A program made the position numbers and the translations under genes. A stretch of 64,000 nucleotides of DNA, from positions 16,247,332-16,311,331 of the forward strand of contig NC_051045.1 in the NCBI RefSeq assembly GCF_904848185.1, written 5' to 3'. Origin of the DNA: Acanthopagrus latus. Taxonomy: Eukaryota > Chordata > Actinopteri > Spariformes > Sparidae. The notes beneath the pieces are model-generated. The model was not told the DNA's origin. It did not search any database and saw only the letters and a list, made by a program, of their open reading frames with translations. Each line of letters opens with the position of its first letter. Within the stretch, counting starts at the first letter, position 1. Below are positions 63,801 to 64,000 of the stretch, one piece after another.

Positions 63801-64000
63801 GCGATACAGATGCTGCCCGTTCAAATCGGAGTGCCTTTATCGGCATGACAAACGAGAACACCACGGGTCATTTCAGGTAATTATCGTCCTATCATGATAT
63901 TAAGATCTCACCACCATTGACATGCATGAGACTGTTTTACTCTTCATATTTTGTCCTTTGCTCAGCGGTTTCCTACAGAAGAAATAGATGACTATGGTGG
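60894..64000 (+). CDS. Makorin-family RING E3 ubiquitin ligase (partial, makorin-4-like)
   Basis: Probable RNA-binding E3 ligase. Exons: 60894-60925, 62216-62344, 62452-62690, 62762-62844, 62954-63204, 63296-63403, 63777-63876 and 63966 to the window end. All phases agree. Two CCCH fingers open the protein: C-X7-C-X5-C-X3-H across exons 1-2 (CRRFINGSCRLGPRCHYRH) and a second across exons 2-3 (CRYFQKDGCWYGERCRYLH). A C3HC4 RING follows (CGICMDKVYEKADP ... CNHSFCLECI ... CPQC), and then a third CCCH finger (CSYYARYRCCPFKSECLYRH). MKRN1/2 carry another CCCH and a makorin Cys-His segment between the second finger and the RING. The linker here (exons 3-4) is Ser/Ala/Gln-rich and has neither. The donor after 62844 is a weak GTTCGA, but the phase demands it. 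The gene continues beyond the window. Confidence 0.87.
60926..62215 (+). other. First intron of the makorin-like gene
   Basis: AT-rich, with A-runs at 61770-61790 and a weak relative of the ACTCGAGTCA-rich repeat (61570-61650). No exon or RNA gene recognised. Confidence 0.5.

Overview
The window is vertebrate nuclear DNA, most likely from a percomorph (spiny-rayed) teleost. The protein-coding genes are multi-exon genes with GT-AG introns whose translated exons match well-known vertebrate families. Intergenic spacers are short, and the interspersed repeats (Tc1-like, MITE-like, fold-back) are of kinds common in teleost genomes. There is no bacterial or viral gene content. All gene models below were built by hand from splice-site consensus, reading-frame phase and family similarity recalled from memory. 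Each completed CDS closes in frame.

Layout, left to right. (1) asb8 (minus, coding 428-1737, non-coding exon 1 near 3509-3800), an ankyrin/SOCS-box E3 adaptor. (2) larp4 (minus, coding 7548-17977, 16 coding exons, about 2.2 kb 3' UTR), a La-related poly(A)/PABP-binding mRNA-stability factor. Four of its introns each carry one copy of a ~170-185 nt repeat. In the sense of the host transcript, this repeat has box C, box D, a terminal stem and an internal stem with compensatory changes, so it looks like an intronic snoRNA-type family. (3) pfkm (minus, coding 20283-28583, 22 coding exons, 780 aa), muscle-type phosphofructokinase, with a TATA-box promoter near 28700. (4) troap/tastin (minus, coding 30709-35928, 14 coding exons, 702 aa), a mitotic spindle-associated protein, with three CCAAT boxes upstream. 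(5) def6 (plus, coding 38159-47444, 11 exons, 617 aa), a SWAP-70-like Rho-family GEF. (6) ppard (plus, coding 53120-56779, 7 coding exons, 506 aa), a nuclear receptor. (7) A makorin-family RING E3 ligase (plus, coding from 60894, running off the window end) that lacks the usual makorin Cys-His segment in the exons seen.

The genes do not form one pathway. The arrangement is of interest for synteny: the first four genes have human orthologues on 12q13, whereas def6 and ppard are neighbours on human 6p21.3. The boundary falls in the ~2.2 kb spacer between the divergently transcribed troap and def6.

Repeats include a CACTTTGTAG-type MITE in asb8 intron 1 and an abundant percomorph element in a pfkm intron. 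Three copies of a fold-back element occur (pfkm intron, def6-ppard spacer, ppard-makorin spacer). A frameshifted Tc1-like transposase relic at ~58735-60640 is itself interrupted by a small MITE and by a fold-back copy. A long (CA)n tract lies directly behind the donor of a 45-nt pfkm exon.
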